A DNA stretch of 20,000 nucleotides from Bigelowiella natans CCMP2755. Its lineage: Eukaryota > Cercozoa > Chlorarachniophyceae. Numbering within the stretch: position 1 is the first letter of the stretch; each line of letters starts with the position of its first letter. Below the pieces are notes generated by a model. It made no database searches and had not been told where the DNA came from. It saw only the letters and a list, made by a program, of their open reading frames with translations. The position numbers and the translations under genes are program-made. The stretch is from the NCBI GenBank assembly GCA_000320545.1, contig ADNK01000060.1:1-20000 (forward strand), read 5' to 3'. Of the stretch, positions 18,262 to 20,000 are shown in pieces.

Positions 18262-19937
18262 ATGCCTCTTCGAACAGCCCTCACAGAGCTTCTTTCCATC
18301 GAAAAGCCGATTATCCAAGGAGGCATGCAGTATGTGGGATATGCAGAGATGGCGAGTGCGGTCTCAAATGCCGGGGGGCTCGGTATCATAACCGGTCTCA
18401 CACAGCCCACACCAGAGGCTCTTCGCAAAGAGATCAAACGATGCCGAACTATGACAAAGAAACCTTTTGGCGTCAACCTTACCATCCTACCCGCGCTCAT
18501 TCCAGCGGATTACGATGCCTATGCTAAGGTAGTTGATCACACCGACCTGAAAAAGTAGCAGTAGACAAATGGCAGCAGCGTGCACGATCCTAAAAACAAA
18601 CTTAGTAGTGTGCGCATTTTCAATTAAGACGACCATCTTATGCAGGTTGTAGCGGAAGAGAAAGTCGCAATGGTAGAGATCGCTGGTGGATCGCCGAAAA
18701 AGTATATACCACTCTTCAAGAAGGCTGGAGTGAAAGTTCTTCACAAATCGGCAACGCTGCGCCATGCGCTTAAGGCCCGGAAGTATGGTGTAGATCTGAT
18801 CGAGATCGTTGGGTAATTTACACCCAAAACATATAGAGAAACAAATTAAAATATAGATTAAGGGAAAGTGGTGTTTGAAGTGACGATTCACAATAAAAAG
18901 GAATACATAATTCTATTTTCAACACGCTTTCTTTCTACAAGGAGATGAGAAGGTGTCCTCTACTCTCTCCTCGCCTGAGTCTGTGCATCCGTGCATGTGG
19001 GTGCTTCCCTTCTGCGGGATTAAAGATTTTTGTATAAGATTATAATGAAATTGTGCTCCCAAAATTGTTCGGTGTCAGAGGCAAATACTCATTGTTGAGA
19101 ATGCAACATTGTTCTCTGTCTTTATTTCCTTTTAGATACGAAGCCAGCATTGCTGGTGGCCAGCCAGGTGATGAGATCGGCTTATGGGTTGCTCTCACAA
19201 AGGCTTTGAAGCTGATAAAAGACATTCCCATAGTAGCAAGTGGAGCATCTGCCACGGGGAGACAGCTAGCTGCCGCCATCGCAATGGGAGCGGTTGGAAT
19301 AACGATGGCTACCAGGTTTCTTGCTACGAAGGAGGCACCTATTCAGATGGTATAAAAAAGATCTTAACTCTAAATCTATCGTCACAACTACTCCTTGGCA
19401 AACAATTTTATCAATTTCTAATTCGTTTCATCATTGACTCTTCTTCTTCGTCTACATCGCTGTTGCTGTGTCTTCTTCCCAAGGCGATTAAGAAAAAGCT
19501 GGTGGAGGCGGATGAGCGCTCAACAACCATTGTGCTTGGAACTTTGTCAAATGCAACGCGTGTCTTCAAGAACAAGATTGCAGACAAAATCAGAGATATC
19601 GAGCACGATCCGGAGTTTGATGGTAAGATCTTTTGAAGGGAAGAAAATGAACATGTTTCAGCATGTAATCAATCTTACCTTTCTCTGTTGTACATTCATC
19701 CTGCAATCTCATCAACAAGGTGACTTCCGCGCAATTGCGCCCCTTGCTAGTGGGAAGAGAACAAAGAAAATGTGGCAACAGACGGGAGATTGGAACGGTG
19801 CCATGTGGAGCTGCGGCCAATCAGTGGGACTCATCGACGACATTCCTTCCTGTGCGGAGCTAATGGAGAGAATTGTAGCTAACGCGGAGAAGCGTCTAAA
19901 GGCTTGCGCCAACGTTGTGATCGCTAGCAAGCTGTGA
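18262..19937 (+). CDS. Nitronate-monooxygenase-like flavoprotein (2-nitropropane dioxygenase family)
   Basis: An FMN-dependent TIM-barrel enzyme of the family that oxidises alkyl nitronates. Five exons in phase: 18262-18528, 18646-18812, 19136-19349, 19484-19622, 19720-19937. They give 334 residues, normal for the family. Visible: N-terminal FMN-site motif KPIIQGGMQYVGYAEMASAV with NAGGLGIITG; KKPFGVNLTILPALIPADY; a barrel strand with HKSATLRHALKARKYGVDLI; phosphate-binding IPIVASGASATGRQLAAAIA and GAVGITMATRFLATKEAPI; and C-terminal DFRAIAPLASGKRTKKMW, GDWNGAMWSCGQSVGLIDDI. The site normally reading E-C/A-G-G-H-x-G reads IAGGQPGDEIG, so the usual catalytic His is Gln. The start ATG follows a TC-rich leader and begins directly with family sequence (MPLRTALTELLSIEKP). 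No targeting peptide is evident, so it is probably cytosolic. Substrate cannot be assigned. Confidence 0.93.
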
Positions 19938-20000
19938 TCAATCACACTCGATGTTCCGATCTATGATTGCCTGCATGAGGAGCTGTTTCGCGACGGCCAG
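19938..20000. other. 3' flank of the flavoenzyme gene
   Basis: Only 63 bases follow the TGA. No polyadenylation signal or start of another gene is visible before the window ends. Confidence 0.6.

Noticed and set aside
1-20000. tRNA, rRNA, CRISPR array, bacterial operon signals
   Set aside because: No cloverleaf with A and B boxes, no rRNA-like segment, no spaced direct repeats. The microsatellites are simple tandem repeats without spacers, and gene structure is eukaryotic.

Overview
The window is nuclear DNA from an intron-rich eukaryote, most likely a flagellated unicellular protist or alga. Every gene that can be rebuilt is split into many short exons by GT-AG introns. Microsatellites are dense in the introns. 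All three stop codons appear at gene ends, which fits the standard genetic code. Two genes belong to conserved cilium/flagellum families. The sequence does not let me name a lineage. Exon models were built by hand from splice motifs, reading phase and family resemblance recalled from memory; no search was run.

Layout. At 175-3494 (+) lies a partial protein kinase, cut by the left edge, with tyrosine-kinase-like motifs and an unusually large insert in the activation segment. A possible last exon is at 4665-4754, and 3495-4664 is unresolved. At 4869-12582 (+) is a WD-repeat dynein-2 intermediate chain (DYNC2I1/WDR60 family); its C-terminal half is secure and its first exons are provisional. One of its introns, 6041-8300, is 2.26 kb long, nearly free of microsatellites, and carries coding-like fragments, so it may hold an inserted element. 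An intergenic stretch (12583-13668) separates this gene from a convergent minus-strand gene at 13669-15695, which encodes an N-terminal UBA domain followed by a tail I do not recognise. After a second TGCA-rich tract (15696-16528) comes a minus-strand CFAP418 (C8orf37) homologue at 16529-17883. A 378-bp region separates it from a divergent plus-strand nitronate-monooxygenase-like gene at 18262-19937.

Gene relationships. DYNC2I1 is a subunit of the retrograde intraflagellar transport motor, and CFAP418 is a cilium-associated protein, so the organism almost certainly builds a cilium or flagellum. The kinase, the UBA protein and the flavoenzyme have no evident functional tie to them beyond proximity. 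CFAP418 and the flavoenzyme probably share a bidirectional promoter. The strongest leads are the kinase activation-loop insert with its 19-base G run, the foreign-looking tract inside the DYNC2I1 intron, the UBA gene with 27- and 31-nt exons, and the GGQPG site in the nitronate-monooxygenase-like enzyme.
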